Source: Bettongia penicillata ogilbyi (lineage: Eukaryota > Chordata > Mammalia > Diprotodontia > Potoroidae). From it: a stretch of DNA of 64,000 nucleotides. The position numbers and the translations under genes are program-made. The notes beneath the pieces are model-generated. The model saw nothing but the letters and a program-made list of their open reading frames with translations, made no database searches and had not been told where the DNA came from. Of the stretch, positions 20,816 to 33,200 are shown in pieces (within the stretch, counting starts at the first letter, position 1; every line of letters begins with the position of its first letter). Where the stretch lies: positions 6,284,215 through 6,348,214 of the forward strand of contig JAJHZJ010000009.1 in assembly GCA_023548195.1 (NCBI GenBank), in the 5' to 3' direction.

Positions 20816-21585
20816 CAGGCTACCTTCCCCTTAACTTCTTTCTCCCATCTACCCCCCTGTGAAGGATATTTAACTGAATTTTGTATTAGACTTGTAATTC
20901 AATGTGAAGTCAGTTAAAGCCTGCAAAACAGGGATGCATGCTATATCTCACAGGCTTGTTTCAAGAAAAGCACACTGTAAACTGTACAATGCTATTTATA
21001 AGCTATTACCATGAATGTTATTGGTGAAGAGCCATAATGTATCAAAAGCAGCTTTACTGCTACAAACATACAGAGGCAAAACCCACATATAGCTTACTGT
21101 ACTTCCTTTTCCACCATCCAGTCTGTGCAATTCTTAACTGATTTAAACGAGGACTTAGAACTTTGATGCTGGCGTCTGTTTAAATACCCTCTTTTAGGAT
21201 GAGCTCCTCTGAGGGCAAAATGCTCACTAATGTGTCTCCCACCATTTGTTTTCAAGCCAGGTTCTGTTTACCAACCACTACCCTCCACTGCTAGCTTCCT
21301 CGTAGGGGCTTTTCTCTAATCTTTGACTTTCATATCTCTGCCCTCTCTGGTTCCTGAGTCCAGGCCTTGAGAGCTCTGTGTCTTCTTCTCCTCTTTACAA
21401 CTTATGTTCTGCCCTCTTCTCATGTCCTTTGTGATGTACTTCTAATTGTTTCTTTAGTGATATCAAGTCAACATTTAATTGGCTTCAGAACTTCATTCAG
21501 CACGTTTCATGAGTCATTCAAGGGCAAAATTTTGACACATTCGTTCCTGAGATGTGAAGGTTTATCACATGGATCAAGAGATCTC
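20816..21585. other. Intergenic sequence, nothing recognised
   Basis: A frame at 21,367-21,681 (104 codons) has no recognisable similarity and partly overlaps a SINE. Judged non-coding. Confidence 0.4.
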
Positions 21586-21790
21586 CTAAAATCACTTAAT
21601 CCAATCTTCTCATTTAAATTTGTGGAAGCAGATTATTACAGATTGTATTTAGAGCTACAGGTGACCTTACAAGGTTTATAGGTGAGGAAATGAAGGCCCA
21701 ACTTGGCAAGGACACATAGGTAGCAGAGTTGGGATCTGAACACAGTTCTTCTGACTCCAAATCCAGTAGCCTTTCCAGGCAATGTATTTG
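21586..21790 (-). repeat. MIR-family SINE, antisense
   Basis: 'ggtgaggaaatgaaggccca', 'acataggtagcagagttggg' and 'ctgactccaaatccagtagc' are the antisense MIR body and head in order. Confidence 0.75.
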
Positions 21791-21839
21791 GTGGCAGTGA
21801 ATAAAATAGCCTCAAGGGAAGAGATAATGAAGAGAGGGA

Positions 21840-22095
21840 GAACAATTAAGTTGTTATTACAGTGACCTGTACATGAAGTCTTTAAAAGGAACTTAGATTA
21901 TGGAGGTGATCAGAATGGAAAAGAAGAAATGAATATGAAAATTTTCAAAAGCAGGAATCACAAGACTTAGTGATTTACTCATGAGAGAGGAGTCAAAAAT
22001 GACCCCAAGATTTTAAGCCTGAACAATTGGGAAGATAGTTGTGCAACTAGCAGAAATTGAGAACTCTGAGTGGGCAAGTTAATTGGGGGCATGTG
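21840..22095 (-). repeat. L2 LINE fragment
   Basis: 'acttagattatggaggtgat', 'gtcaaaaatgaccccaagat' and 'gcctgaacaattgggaagat' are typical antisense L2 ORF2 wording. Confidence 0.6.
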
Positions 22096-22299
22096 TACTC
22101 TCTTTGACAATCCTTCTAACAACCTACCTCTATATTTGAACTAAATCTGATAGTTTCATGTTCCTCTCTACAAAGGTGGATTCATTAGAGAGAACTGACC
22201 CACCTACCCTACAAAAAACAGAAACAAATAAACAAAAAAAATCCCTTGCTACAAGAATTCAAATGTTTAAGCTTGAAATTCAGGGAGTAGATCTGTGTT

Positions 22300-23190
22300 T
22301 TAGAGATGTGACACCATATGAAAAAATGCTCTAAATCACAAGTGATTAGAGAAATGCAAATTAAAACAACTCTGAGGTACTACATCACACCTATCAGATT
22401 GGCTAATATGACAAAACAGGAAAAGAATAAATGTTGGAGGAGATGTGGGAAAACTGGAAGACCAATGCATTGTTGGTGGAGTTGTGAGCTGATTCAACCA
22501 TTCTGAAGAACAATTTGTAACTATGCCCAAAGTGCTATAAAACTACTCATACCCTTTGATCCAGTAATAAGACAGCTAGGTCTGTATTCCAAAGACAGTT
22601 AAGAAAAGGGGCAAGGGGGAACCTATTTTCACAAAAATATTTATAGCAGCTCTTTTCTGTTGGCAAAGAATTGGGATTCTCATCAATTGGAGGATGGCCA
22701 ACCAACCTGTGGTATATGATTGTAATAGAATATTATTTTTCTATAACAAACAACAAGAAGGTTGGAAAAACTTACATGAACTGATGCAAAGTGAAGTGAG
22801 CAGAACCAGGAGAACACTGTACACAGTAACTGCAATATTTATGATTTAGAATTGTGAATGATTTAGTGCTTCTCAGCAATACAGTGATCCAAAGTCAATT
22901 CCAAAGGACTCATGATGAAAAATGCTATCCACCTCCAGAGAAAAGAAGGGAAGACACAACATACTATTTTTCCCTTCCTTCCTTCCTCCTTCCTTGATTC
23001 CTGCTTGAGTTTTCTTGCACAAATAAGTAATATAGAAATGATTTATGAGACTGCTCATGCACATCACAGTGAAGGGGAAAAAGGCAGGGAGCAAGGGAGG
23101 GATAGAATTTGGAACTCAAAACAAAAAAAATCCAATGAATGCTAAAAGTTGTTTTTACATGTAACTGGGGGAAATTAATATTATTTTTAA
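22300..23190 (+). mobile_element. L1 LINE 3' end (ORF2 C-terminus and 3' UTR)
   Basis: The frame at 22,318-22,506 holds the conserved L1 ORF2 C-terminal motifs 'REMQIKTTLRYYITPIRLA' and '[12 protein letters not shown]'. It is followed by decayed ORF2 and a 3' UTR. 5'-truncated; stops and frameshifts abolish function. Confidence 0.9.
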
Positions 23191-23790
23191 AAAGAAATGT
23201 GATAGTTTGAATTCCATATGTATGGTAATTATGATAAATAGCAATAATCCAAGGATACTTACCTGTTCAGGTGATTTTTTCAAAGAAGGGATTATCACTG
23301 TTCTTGGAGACTTAATTTTCTTGCTGTCAAAGTCATGACTCTTGCCTACGAGGCAGCCAGAGATCTCGGTGTTTGACTCCTAGGAAGCACATTTCTTGGT
23401 CCTGTAGAGCAACCTTTCGGGGTTGGGCCATCACATATACACGGTCAGATACGTTGGTAGAGAAATCAGTGACTCCTTACTGAAATCTCAGTGTGCCCCA
23501 GAAGTAAACCGGGGAGACCCAGAAAAGGCCACTAAAGCGCATTGTTTAAGGGTGAGGAACGGGGTGAGGTCAGAGGCAACTCAGTCATTCAACGAGCATT
23601 TATTAAGTGCCAAGTGTTCCCTTGTGTTTCATGGTGCTTGGCATTTTGGTGGCACTCAATGCCTTTCATGCTGAAAAAAAAGATAAGGAAAAGAAACCAT
23701 GTAACCAATGGAACGTGGCTCAGCAAACGTTACTGCAGTTGAAACTTGTGTGACCTCACACCTCGCGTAAGGGCGTAAGAGGGCAGCACT
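23191..23790. other. Upstream flank of the SLTM promoter
   Basis: Mostly unique sequence. A short L2/MIR-like piece lies near 23,580-23,665 ('acgagcatttattaagtgcc'). CpG density rises from about 23,750. No upstream divergent gene is visible. Confidence 0.5.
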
Positions 23791-24085
23791 CTTCAGGTAG
23801 CCGGGCGGGTGGGGGCTGGGCTCCCGCCGCCAGAGGCCTCAGCGCGCAGGCTCCTCCTCCGGCAGCGGGCACTGGTCGCCAGTGCGCAGGCGTCCCCTTC
23901 CATCCGGGTGCCGGCCGCGACTGGTTGCGGCGGGGTGGGCCGAGGGGCGGGGCCGGTGGTTCATTGTGCGCAGCCGTGAGGGACCGGCTGGGATCTGGGC
24001 CCCGGCTCCAAGTTGGTGAAGCCGCCGCCGCCGCCGCCCTCAGCCAGCAGCTCCCGCGCTGCCTCCGCTGCGTGCTCTCTCTAAA

Positions 24086-24253
24086 ATGGCCGCCACCGCG
24101 TCTGGTTCCTCCTCTGCCACCTCTGCAGCCTCGGGGCAGTCGGAGAGTAAGAAGATCAGCGACCTGCGGGTGATCGACCTCAAGTCGGAGTTGAAGCGGC
24201 GGAACCTGGACATTAACGGGGTGAAAAACGTGCTGGTTTCCCGGCTCAAGCAG
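24086..24253 (+). CDS. SLTM: SLTM coding exon 1 (start codon, most of SAP domain)
   Basis: 56 codons. A short Ala/Ser-rich N-terminus is followed by the SAP helix-extended loop-helix '[20 protein letters not shown]'. Donor CAG|GTGAGG, phase 0. The start agrees with the usual SLTM N-terminus apart from a slightly longer Ser/Ala run. Confidence 0.97.
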
Positions 24254-27200
24254 GTGAGGCCCGGCTGGGGACGCCAGGAGAGGGGGCGGTGTCCTGCGCG
24301 GTGCTAGGCCGCGCCGCCCGGCCTTCCCGCTCTCCCAAACGAGGATGCTGCCGTGGGGCCTGCCCGGAGCGCCCCCAGCCCGCGGGGATCCGATTGTGGG
24401 GAGCGCTGCTGCGCCCCCTCCGCCCCCCCCCGCGCCCATCCCCCACCCGGGGCGGCGGGCTGCGCGCACCCCTCCCCGCGCCGAGGCGGGCGGGCTCTGG
24501 GCTGCGCTCTCCGGGCTCGGCGTCGGCGGGCGGGCTCTGGGCTGCGCTCTCCGGGCTCGGCGTCGGCGGGCGGGCTCTGTCTGGGCTCCGCTCTCCGGGC
24601 TCGGCGGCGTCGGCGCGGGGCGGCGGGCCGGGCCCCTCGGGGAGCGGAGGCGAGCGCATGGCGTTGTCCGGCCCAAAAGGGAACCGTGTTGGAAAGTTAC
24701 CGTGTTCGGCTCCGATGTCTCTCTCTTTAGGTTAACGAAGTTAGTGCTTAAAACTCTCGATCTGTATCTGTGGAATATGGATAATCTGTGCGTGTAGAGA
24801 TCTACATTTTCTGCATAATATAGACTTATTATATAGGTACATGCTCCAATGCATTACTTTTAAATACACGCTTAAAGATAGAGATACACATTTTAACGTT
24901 TAGCGTAGGTCGTCTGTGTATACTGAATATAGATAACAATACCTTTTATATTACATACGGCCATCTTTGTATTTAGAAATCTGTGTACATCAACTTACGT
25001 GTGGAGAGATCTAGATATATAGATTTATTTCTGGAGAGGTCTACATAGATGTTTGTGTATGGCGAGATCTAGATACATAAACTTAATATATGGAGATCTA
25101 CACAGACTTGTATATGTAGAGAGCTACGTAAATGTATGTAGGAAATTTATATGCATAGACTTATTTTTATAGAGTGAGCTACGTAAATCTATGTATATAT
25201 AGGTGGCTATATTTTTAATTCTCACATTCCATAGTAACGGTTGGTCTTTCAACGGTTGGTCTTTCAACGGTTGAACCTTGGTTTATTTCTGGGTATGTAG
25301 GGATTGTGGGGGAGGGAAAAAAAATTTCATCAGAAGAATAAAGGGAACACTTGTTATTAAATTTAAATGTCTCATGATATACAATACTGAAGTCGAACTT
25401 AGTAATTACTTGTCCAGTTAATATTCCACTCACCGCCATGGGTCTAGTTTTTATGGCTCCCCTTTATTGTGATTCTTTAACATCGTTGTGTTACAAATTG
25501 ATTTAACTAATCATGCAATGGAGTTTTTTTTCCACAAGCATGCTTTATACACTCTTAAGTAGCTTAATTTCTTGAAGTAGGTTTTATGACACGGCTGCTT
25601 ATTTTAATATCTTGCATTTTCAGAAGACTTGAGATTTGTTCATCTTTTATTTCATCGCTAAAATGTCAATTTAGATAAAATTTGAAATTAAATTTTATTA
25701 TTAAAACATCAGTTTAAGCAGAATTTGTATATTAATCTACCTTTCTAACATAGGCAATTGAAGAGGAAGGAGGTGATCCTGATAACATTGATCTGTCCTC
25801 TTCGGGTGATACTTCCAACAAGAAAGCAGCGGCTAAAAGCAAAGGTTGTTAAAAGCTTTGAAAATATGTATGTTATATAACTCGTCTATGCTCTGTGTTA
25901 TTTGCTCTGTTTATATGGTGCTATGCTTTGCTATTTGCTATTGGCATTCTGCCTTCATAGATCATGGAAGACTTCATAGTAATGATTGCCAGAATGGAGG
26001 TGACTTTAGTTTTGTATATAAGATTGTTTTGACTCAACTTTGACCTAAAACCTGAATTTTATTATGTTACTAATCAAGATTCATGATATCTATGCCTTCC
26101 CTAATGTAAGAAAATGGGTAGGAGGAGAAAAAGAGGGGAGGACAGGAAATTAACTGATTTATGTTTTTGAAAATTAATTTTTTTCTTGGCAAATTCGTTT
26201 TCAGTAGATAAGCTGGTACCAATTTAGTTATAATCCATATTAATAGAATTCAAATTAGTGTATATTCACTGTAATTAAAAATTTGGAACTGTTTGAGCTT
26301 CTTCCCTCCATTTTTTCTTGTTCTTATTTATAATCAGAACTTGATTGCTTTGTAATATTATCAAAATATATTTCAGTAATTTAAGACTTTAACCATCTCA
26401 TTTAACTTTATTCTTCTGGATGCCTGTAGAATTCTTTTAGCCTAAGTTCCTAAAATTTATTGCTTGACTGTGTGTCAGTGAGTGCTTAGTAAGGTTTCTT
26501 CCAGAACTTATGGCAAATTCTTTTAACCCTGAGTAATTCCTTCCAGTGCTGTTTTGAAAATTCTGTATATTACAAAGAAACATATATAGTAAAATGATCA
26601 TTGATAACTAGGAATATTGGGATGTCATATAGTTCAGATACTGTTTTTGTGTTTATTAAGTAAAACATTCTAATTTTTTAGTTTGGTTTTTGGAATTCTC
26701 ATAAGAAATTGGGCAAAAATCAGTGCCTAAATTAAGGACATTGAAATCAAGAATTCATTGAATATAATTTCAATATTGGGGCCTTTAATTCATTCCAATG
26801 TAAAGTACTTGTCACATCTCAAGCTACCCGATAGTTGATGGGTTTGTTTTTTTTTTTCATCTTTCCCTTTCTTTCCTCATTTCCCTCCATTTTCTCCCTT
26901 TCATTCCCTCTATCTCTCCATATCTTAGCACTAGGTCTCCCTGTTTCTCCCTGATTGGAAGTATAGCTACCATTCATAGACCTGATCCTGCTATTGCTCA
27001 CCTTGGAAGGTCTGACTTAGGTTTTCTGACCTGGGCAACTTCTACTATCCTTAGGCAGCTTAGTGGCCCAGTGCTATTGGGAGCTTACCATATTGGTGCT
27101 GAACTTGGAGTGGACCCCCAAAATCGGCTTCAGCTTTACTACATCTAAGAACTGAGCTCAAGCCATCCAGTAGCTTCATCCTCCATACAGGCATGTGCCA

Positions 27201-30200
27201 CTTTGACTTGCCTAAAGATTCTTAACCTAGGTCCATGAACTTGAAAAAAATACTCTTCTAATACTATTTCAGTATAATTGATTTTCATTGTGATCATATG
27301 ATTTTTTTTTATGCATTTTAAAACATTCTAAGAAGGGATCCATGACAAAAAAGATTAAGACTCCTTGTGTTAAACTGTCAGTTTTATAGTATATATCCTT
27401 GAGCATGTTATACAAAAGCATTTCACTTACTCATAGATCACTTATTTGATGACTAACTTTGGAATATGGATAAGAAAACACAAAAAATGTGAATCTGCAG
27501 TAATAATAGAATTTTTATTTACCTGCGTGCTTTACATTATCTCATTTCATAAGTAAAATCCTGTGATAGGTTTGATTACTTATCCCTATTTAATAAATGA
27601 AAAAACAGATGCAGGAGGATTAAAAAGTGACTTGACCTGAGTCCCGGAGTCAGTAGATGTCTGAAATAGGATTTGAATTCTGGTTCCCCTGCTCTGCTCA
27701 CTACACCATTGGTGTGTGAAACTTGAAAAAGATCCCTCTGGGCCATGCATTGACTTTGAAAACCAAGAGTTAACATTATCATATTGTATTTTTATTTTAT
27801 TAAACATTTCCCAGTTATATTTTCATCTGATTCGCTTGCCCTGGGAACTTTGCAGCCCAGAGGTTATGAGTTTGACACTTCTGTGCTACATCACTGACTC
27901 TCTCACTTACATGTATGAGAAAAATATACCAAAGCTCAGTTTATTTACTCATAGGAAAGTCTTTCCTGTTCTTGGAGCCTGGTTAATCTTACTTGAGATA
28001 GCTTTATTAATTTGGTCATCTTTATTTTTCCCCAACCCATAGCAAGTCAAAAGTAGTGAAGTGTGGGAGTTAATGTAGAGGAAAGCTTGTTTTTTGAAAG
28101 TGGCTGCCGAAAGCCAGAGAAAAGACAGGAACTCCCCAAAGATGGCAAGTTAAATCATTATAAACCATTTAGTATCGAGAAAAAGAGCAACTGAATTAAT
28201 AAACATGTACAGTTTTTCTTTTTAAAAAACAATTCAATTTTTGTCGAAGAAAGTCAGTGAATATGTAGTATACTTTTGATTTATAAGAAAGTGATAATTA
28301 AAGGGACTGTATAATCTTGTTTCTGGGAAATTCACTTATTTGGAAAAGTTACTTTCCTCATGATGCCAGATAAATGGTGTTTCATAATTTTGTTTATTTT
28401 AAAATACTTCTTGTAATTGGACTAATGGAGGGAAAGACCTTATAAAAATACAATTTTTAAAGAAATGCAGTAATATATGCTTTTAGTTCCCATTTTGAGT
28501 CCTGTTTAACAATTCCTTTTTCAATCTGGAGATAAACTTTTATTTTTAATAGCCTCAGTTTACAGGTGTAGGAGACTTTTCTAGATTATTTCTCTTTACT
28601 GTTTACTTAACCTTTTTTACCCCAAAGACAGGTTAAAGGAAAACTTCAGTCAGATATTGCTTTACTATAATCTGATAGAATGCTAATCAGAACTTCTTCA
28701 ATAGCTTTTTTCTGATATTTTGATATTAAGATTCTTTGGATACGCATAACAATAGCTTACCTATTCTTTTGGCTTCTTAAACTTGCTGTTTAAATCCAGA
28801 CAAAAGGAAAAGACTTGCTAGGTTTTTAAAAATATTTAGTGAATTAAGGAGCATTTATTAAGGGATTACAGTGTAAAGCACTAGGAATATTAGAAAATCA
28901 CAGATAGTCCCTGCTCTCAAAGACCATAAATTAATTTAATTAGTTAAGTAACATTCAGAAGCATATCACACCTACTTATTATGATAATTTAACACTTTCC
29001 ATTTGTGATTGTGTTCTTAGAAAAATTTTATGATTCAAAACCTTGTAAATTAAAAAAAACTCTGCATTGAAACATTATACATGGGGAGAGTGGTCATTCT
29101 TGACTAAAGCTAGGCTATTCCATTTTCAATGGTAATGACTGCAGACATCATGTTTAGTTAAAAATAAATTGTATGGCTATGTAGAATAAGATTTTCTCAG
29201 GTTGATCAATTAGGGCAACAATAACCTTTCAAAATTGTATTTAATGTGATATGGTATCATAGTATGATATAAAAAGTTCTTATATCTTACTCCACATTAC
29301 CAGCATGAAACTCTAGGAAGGTTTTTTAGGGAAGATTTCACAAGTGTTTTGGTATGTACTTGAAAAACTTGATCTAGCAATATTTGTCCTGCCTGTTTTG
29401 CCTGGTTACAAATTGAAAAAAACAGAAGTATTAAGAATCAAGTTGTTGGTTATTCAGTTGTCTTTTTGAATGGAAGTATCTGTGCATTCTTGAGCTGCCA
29501 TCACAGTACCTTGAACCTTAATGTTATACTTGTTCTCATTGACTTTAAAATACATGAACTAGTTCTTACTGGTTTATACTGAATAAGCCATCCCTTCAGC
29601 TCTTGCCACATTGTTTCCTAGGGCTCTAAAAGTCCCTTTCTTCTCACTGCCCCCTGCCCCTCCCTCCTCCCCATGAGTTTGAATGATTTAGTCTTGTATG
29701 TCCTTTTATGCTACTTCCTGTGCATGACATAATTGATAATAAATACCCACTAAGTATCTTTCCATTTTCCTTTCGGTCACCCATAGTCTTAATTCTTACG
29801 AGACTTGTTCCATGGCTTGGCCCCAAGGCCTCACCAGGAGAATAATGGCTTGCTTTGGTGGCAGAGCGCAGTTTGGATCATTGAAAAAGCACTACACAGT
29901 TTCCCAAATAAGCTGAAGCTCATTTTTCCATTATCTAGTCCTGGCCTCAGCTCACACACTTCATCTTCAAAGTCTATTGAAGAGATGCATTCTTTCAGCA
30001 GATACTTTATACCATGTGCTTAAGTACTGTGTTGGTGAAGAGGATATACCTACAACCAGCAAAACTAGCTCCAGCCCTCAGAGAACTTACATTTATTTAG
30101 GCTGAATGGGAGATAGAAAAGTTATATATTAATAAATACATGCAAAAGGAAAAATTCAAAAGTATTTGGAGTGATTTAGGGAAAGAGGGGATAGGTCAGG

Positions 30201-33200
30201 AAAGGCTTTTTGTAGGAGATGGTACCTGAACCAAGCCTTGAAGGAAGATTGGGATTGTAAGAGGAAGAGATAAGCAGGAAATGCATAAAGTCATGAAGGC
30301 TTTTATGGAAATGGAATGTCATGCACTGGCAACAGTGCAAAGGCTGTATGGCCAGAGGGGCATTGTGTGGTAAGCCTGGAGGGTAGAGTGGAGTCGGATT
30401 GTGAAAGACTTTCACAATCTAAGAGAGAGGTGTTACAGAGGCAGGAGAGCCCAGAGATCTGTGCAAGCAGGGAATTGACATGGTCATATCTGTGCTTTAG
30501 GAATATCACATGATCAGCAATATGGAGGATGCCATTGGAGCATGTAGAGACTGGATTCAAGGGAGACTAATTTAAGAAGTTTATTTGAGTCCAGGTAATA
30601 TAAGTGTAAGTTGTGAGCCAAGGAGACAGTAGTGAAGGAAGGGAGTGGTTAACTGTCAAATACTGCAGGAGAGGTTCTGTGTTTGGCAAGAGCAGTTTTT
30701 AAAAAGCAAGGATGCCAGAACTAGGATTATCGGAAGGAAGAGGAACATGTAAGATGTTCTGGAGGTAGAATCACCAAGATTTGGCAACTTACTGGTTTTG
30801 TGAAGTGAAGTAGGATAGTCAACATTTACGCCACAAAGTTGTTAACCTGGGTGACCAGGGTGGTGGTGGGATGCATGACAAAAATATAAAAATGTGACGT
30901 TTTAGGAGAAAAGATAACAAATTTTGTTCTTAATGTGTTGAGTTTGAGGTGCCCAACAGACATACAGATCAGATGTCTGATAAGTAATTGGTATAGGAAT
31001 GGAGTTTGAACTAGCTGGGTAGATTATGGTAACTGTCTGCATGGCAATAACTGAACCCATAGGATCTAAAAAAAGAGAGAGAGAACTAGATCAGAGCCTT
31101 TGGTTGCACATAGGTTTGGGCCATGGCTTGGATGATAATCCAGCAAAGGAGACAGAATAACCAAGCAAGTAGGAGAACCAAGATAAAGCCACAAAAACCT
31201 AGGGATGAAAGAGTATTCAAGGACAGTGTCCAGTATAGCTGGAGGTACCAAGAGGTTGCAATCACAAAATCCAGGCAAGTAAGAGTATTGAGAAGAGTGC
31301 TCAGTGCAGTAAAGAGCATCAGGAAGGATGAATTCAGAAAAGGCAATTAGACTTGGCAATTAAGTGGTCCCTGGGAACTTTGGAGAGAGCAGTTTTAGTG
31401 AATGATTAAATTAGAAGCTAGGTTGCTAGGGTTAAGATGTGGATTGTGAGAGTATCCTTTTTTAAAACAAAAACTTAGATATTAAGACGTAAACTCTCTC
31501 TCAGTGCTTTAGTACCATTGATCTTTGAGTTTATATCACAGGATATTAAGGCATATTGTTGATTTGATTTAAGGATCTTCTCAGAAGATTTTTTTTTTGT
31601 TTTATTTTTAATAAAAATTTTTTTATTTAATTTTTTAAATTCATTTTCACAAAATTTTGGGTTCCAAATTTTCTCCCCATTTATCCCCTCCCTCCACCAC
31701 AATACACCGAGCATTCTAATTTTCCCTATCACCAATCTGCCCTCTCTTCTATCTTCCCTCCCTTCTCTTGTCCCCATCTTCTCTTTTGTCCTGTAGGGCC
31801 AGATGACTTTCTATTCCCCATTAACTGTATTTTCTTATTTCCTAGTAGCAAGAACAATACTAAACAGTTGTTCCTAAAACTTTGAGTTCCAACTTCTCCC
31901 CATCCCTCCCTCCCCACCCATTCCCTTTGGGAAGGCAAGGAATTCAATATAGGCCCTATCTGTGTAGTTTTGCAAATGACTTTGATAATAGTCATGTTGT
32001 GTAAGACTAACTGTATTTCCCTCCATCCTATCCTGACCCCCATTGTTTCTATTCTGTCTTTTGATCCTGTCCCTCCCCAAGAGTGTTACCTTCAAATTGC
32101 TCCCTCCTCCCATTGCCCTCCCATCATCTCCCCCCCCCCCTTGCTTATCTCCTTCTCCCCCACTTTCCTGTATTGTAACATAGGTTTTCATACCAAAGTG
32201 AGTGTGTATTTTATTCCTTCCTTTAGTCAAATGTGATGAGGGTAAACTTCTTTTTTTTTCTCAGCTCTCCTCTTTTTCCCTCCACTAAAAAGTCTCCTGC
32301 TTGCCTCTTGAATGAGATGTAATTTACCCCCTTCGATTTCACACTCTCTCCTCCTACTACATTTCTCTCTCACCATTTACCGTAATTTCTTTTAAGATAT
32401 GGTCCCATCCTATTCAATTCTCTCTGTGTTTTCTGTCTCTGTGCGTGTATGTGTGTGTGTGTGGTCCCACCAACTACCCAGATACTGAAAAGTTTTAAGA
32501 GTTACAAATATTGTCTTTTCATGTAGGAATGTAAACAGTTCACCTTTGGTAAGTCCCTTATGACTTCTCTGTGCTGTTTACTTTTTCATGCTTCTTCTCA
32601 TTCTTGTGTTTGAAAGTCAAATTTTCTTTTCAGCTCTGGTCTTTCATCAAGAATGCTTGAAAGTCCTCTGTTTCATTGAAAGACCATATTTTCCCCTGAA
32701 GTATTATACTCAGTTTTGCTGGGTAGGTGCTTCTTGGTTTCAGCCCTAGTTCCCTGAAGCCTACTCCGATCTGCTCCTCTCGGCCGCGTGGCCAGGGCAG
32801 CGCTGGGGTGGACTCCGCTTTCCGGAGTGCGACGGACTCTGGAGACGGCTCTCCAGGGCTCTCTGGAACGGAAATCTCTTCCACTGTGTTTCTGCATACC
32901 CTGCAGTGATCCAGAACTTGTGAGGAGCTCTTCTTATATTAAATCTATGGGTTCAGAGCTCTTCTTATATTAAATCTTGTGGGTTCAGAGCTCGCATACG
33001 TGAGTCTTTCCACTCCGCCATCTTGACTCCGCCCCCCGAGTGAGTCTATTTTTCAAGGTGTTATTTTCTTCATTTTTTTGGGTCTCCTTTACCAAGGTAT
33101 TGACCCATTTTTCATGCTTTTCTTGCATCCCTCTCATTTCTCTTCCCAGTTTTTCCTCCACCTGTCTAACTTGATTTTCAAAATCCTTTTTGAGCTCTTC

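Larger units (their letters stand above)
23790..24690 (+). promoter_or_regulatory. CpG-island promoter of SLTM
   Basis: About 900 bp of very GC- and CpG-rich sequence spans the start codon and the first part of intron 1. A GC box GGGGCGGGGC lies at 23,944-23,953, and a (GCC)n run in the likely 5' leader at 24,020-24,037. No TATA box is apparent, typical of a broadly expressed gene. The start codon lies in AAAATGGCCGCC, which gives a good Kozak context (A at -3, G at +4) and also resembles a YY1 site. The transcription start cannot be placed from sequence alone. Open frames on both strands across the island are CpG-island artefacts. Confidence 0.85.

Noticed and set aside
21367..21681. 104-codon plus-strand frame
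   Set aside because: No similarity, no promoter or splice signals, and it overlaps a MIR SINE.
23756..24797. Several long open frames on both strands in the CpG island (up to 306 codons)
   Set aside because: They come from GC-rich composition with few stop codons and from the 40-bp repeat. Only the plus-strand SAP-coding frame at 24,086 has protein similarity and a splice donor.
31066..31359. Minus-strand frames of 97 and 86 codons
   Set aside because: They lie within the antisense L2 element and resemble no functional L2 protein end to end.
32740..33040. Splicing as the cause of the internal deletion in the composite HAL1
   Set aside because: The junction lies at a GGA microhomology with no GT donor or AG acceptor in the parental sequences visible in the other copies.
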